64,000 bases of DNA, from the NCBI GenBank assembly GCA_028752905.1, contig JAQNBH010000015.1:29334035-29398034 (forward strand), written 5' to 3'. The notes under the pieces were generated by a model. That model made no database searches. It was not told where the DNA came from and saw only the letters and a program-made list of their open reading frames with translations. The position numbers were made by a program, and so were the translations under genes. The DNA is from Cladorhizidae sp. MBARI D1340-BT2 (taxonomy: Eukaryota > Porifera > Demospongiae > Poecilosclerida > Cladorhizidae). This document shows, piece after piece, positions 63,965-64,000 of this stretch (position 1 is the first letter of the stretch; the number at the start of each line of letters is the position of its first letter).

Positions 63965-64000
63965 TCTCTATTTTTATGTCTGCAAGTCACAGCTGATCTA

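Overview
This window is eukaryotic and almost certainly from an animal. It has GT-AG introns with matching phases, AT-rich intergenic DNA, microsatellites, and a dense load of animal-type transposons: Penelope-like elements, APE-type and endonuclease-like (REL) LINEs, two Ty3/gypsy lineages, piggyBac, PIF/Harbinger, Mutator-like and hAT. The mix, including a Gmr1-type gypsy and a multicopy PIN/CXC gene, suggests an early-branching marine invertebrate. A sponge or cnidarian is my best guess, but that is inference only. No prokaryotic operons, CRISPR arrays, rRNA or tRNA genes were seen.

The only host gene I can reconstruct is present twice, both copies on the minus strand. It encodes a nurim/MddA/ICMT-type multi-pass membrane protein in six exons. 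Paralog B (43572-57473) is complete at about 265 aa. Paralog A (1-8244) loses its last exon at the window edge. The exon lengths and phases match, and the introns are still alignable, so this is a tandem duplication. Each copy therefore serves as the empty-site reference for insertions in the other. A carries a Penelope-like element and a short Penelope-terminus insertion that B lacks. B carries a Harbinger/MADF element, a small MITE-like insert and a young intact gypsy element that A lacks.

The 35 kb between the copies (8245-43571) is a transposon graveyard. In order it holds: Mutator-like copy 1; a 772-bp palindromic TTAA element; Mutator-like copy 2; a REL endonuclease fragment; a long APE-type LINE (minus); piggyBac copy 1 (plus); a MADF fragment; piggyBac copy 2 (minus); a broken PIN-nuclease/CXC gene; a Penelope GIY-YIG tail; a second REL LINE tail; a (TAA)n tract; a LINE RT fragment; and a decayed gypsy element with LTRs whose RNase H lies after its integrase (Gmr1-like order).

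Beyond paralog B (57474-64000) lie a decayed hAT transposase, another copy of the APE-type LINE, a REL-type RT fragment, a half-copy of the palindromic TTAA family, and a second RT fragment. The items most worth a second look are the PIN/CXC multicopy gene, hammerhead-ribozyme-like motifs at Penelope termini, the MADF exon that became a higher-order tandem array, the 772-bp palindrome, and the paired filled/empty sites in the duplicated nurim-like genes.
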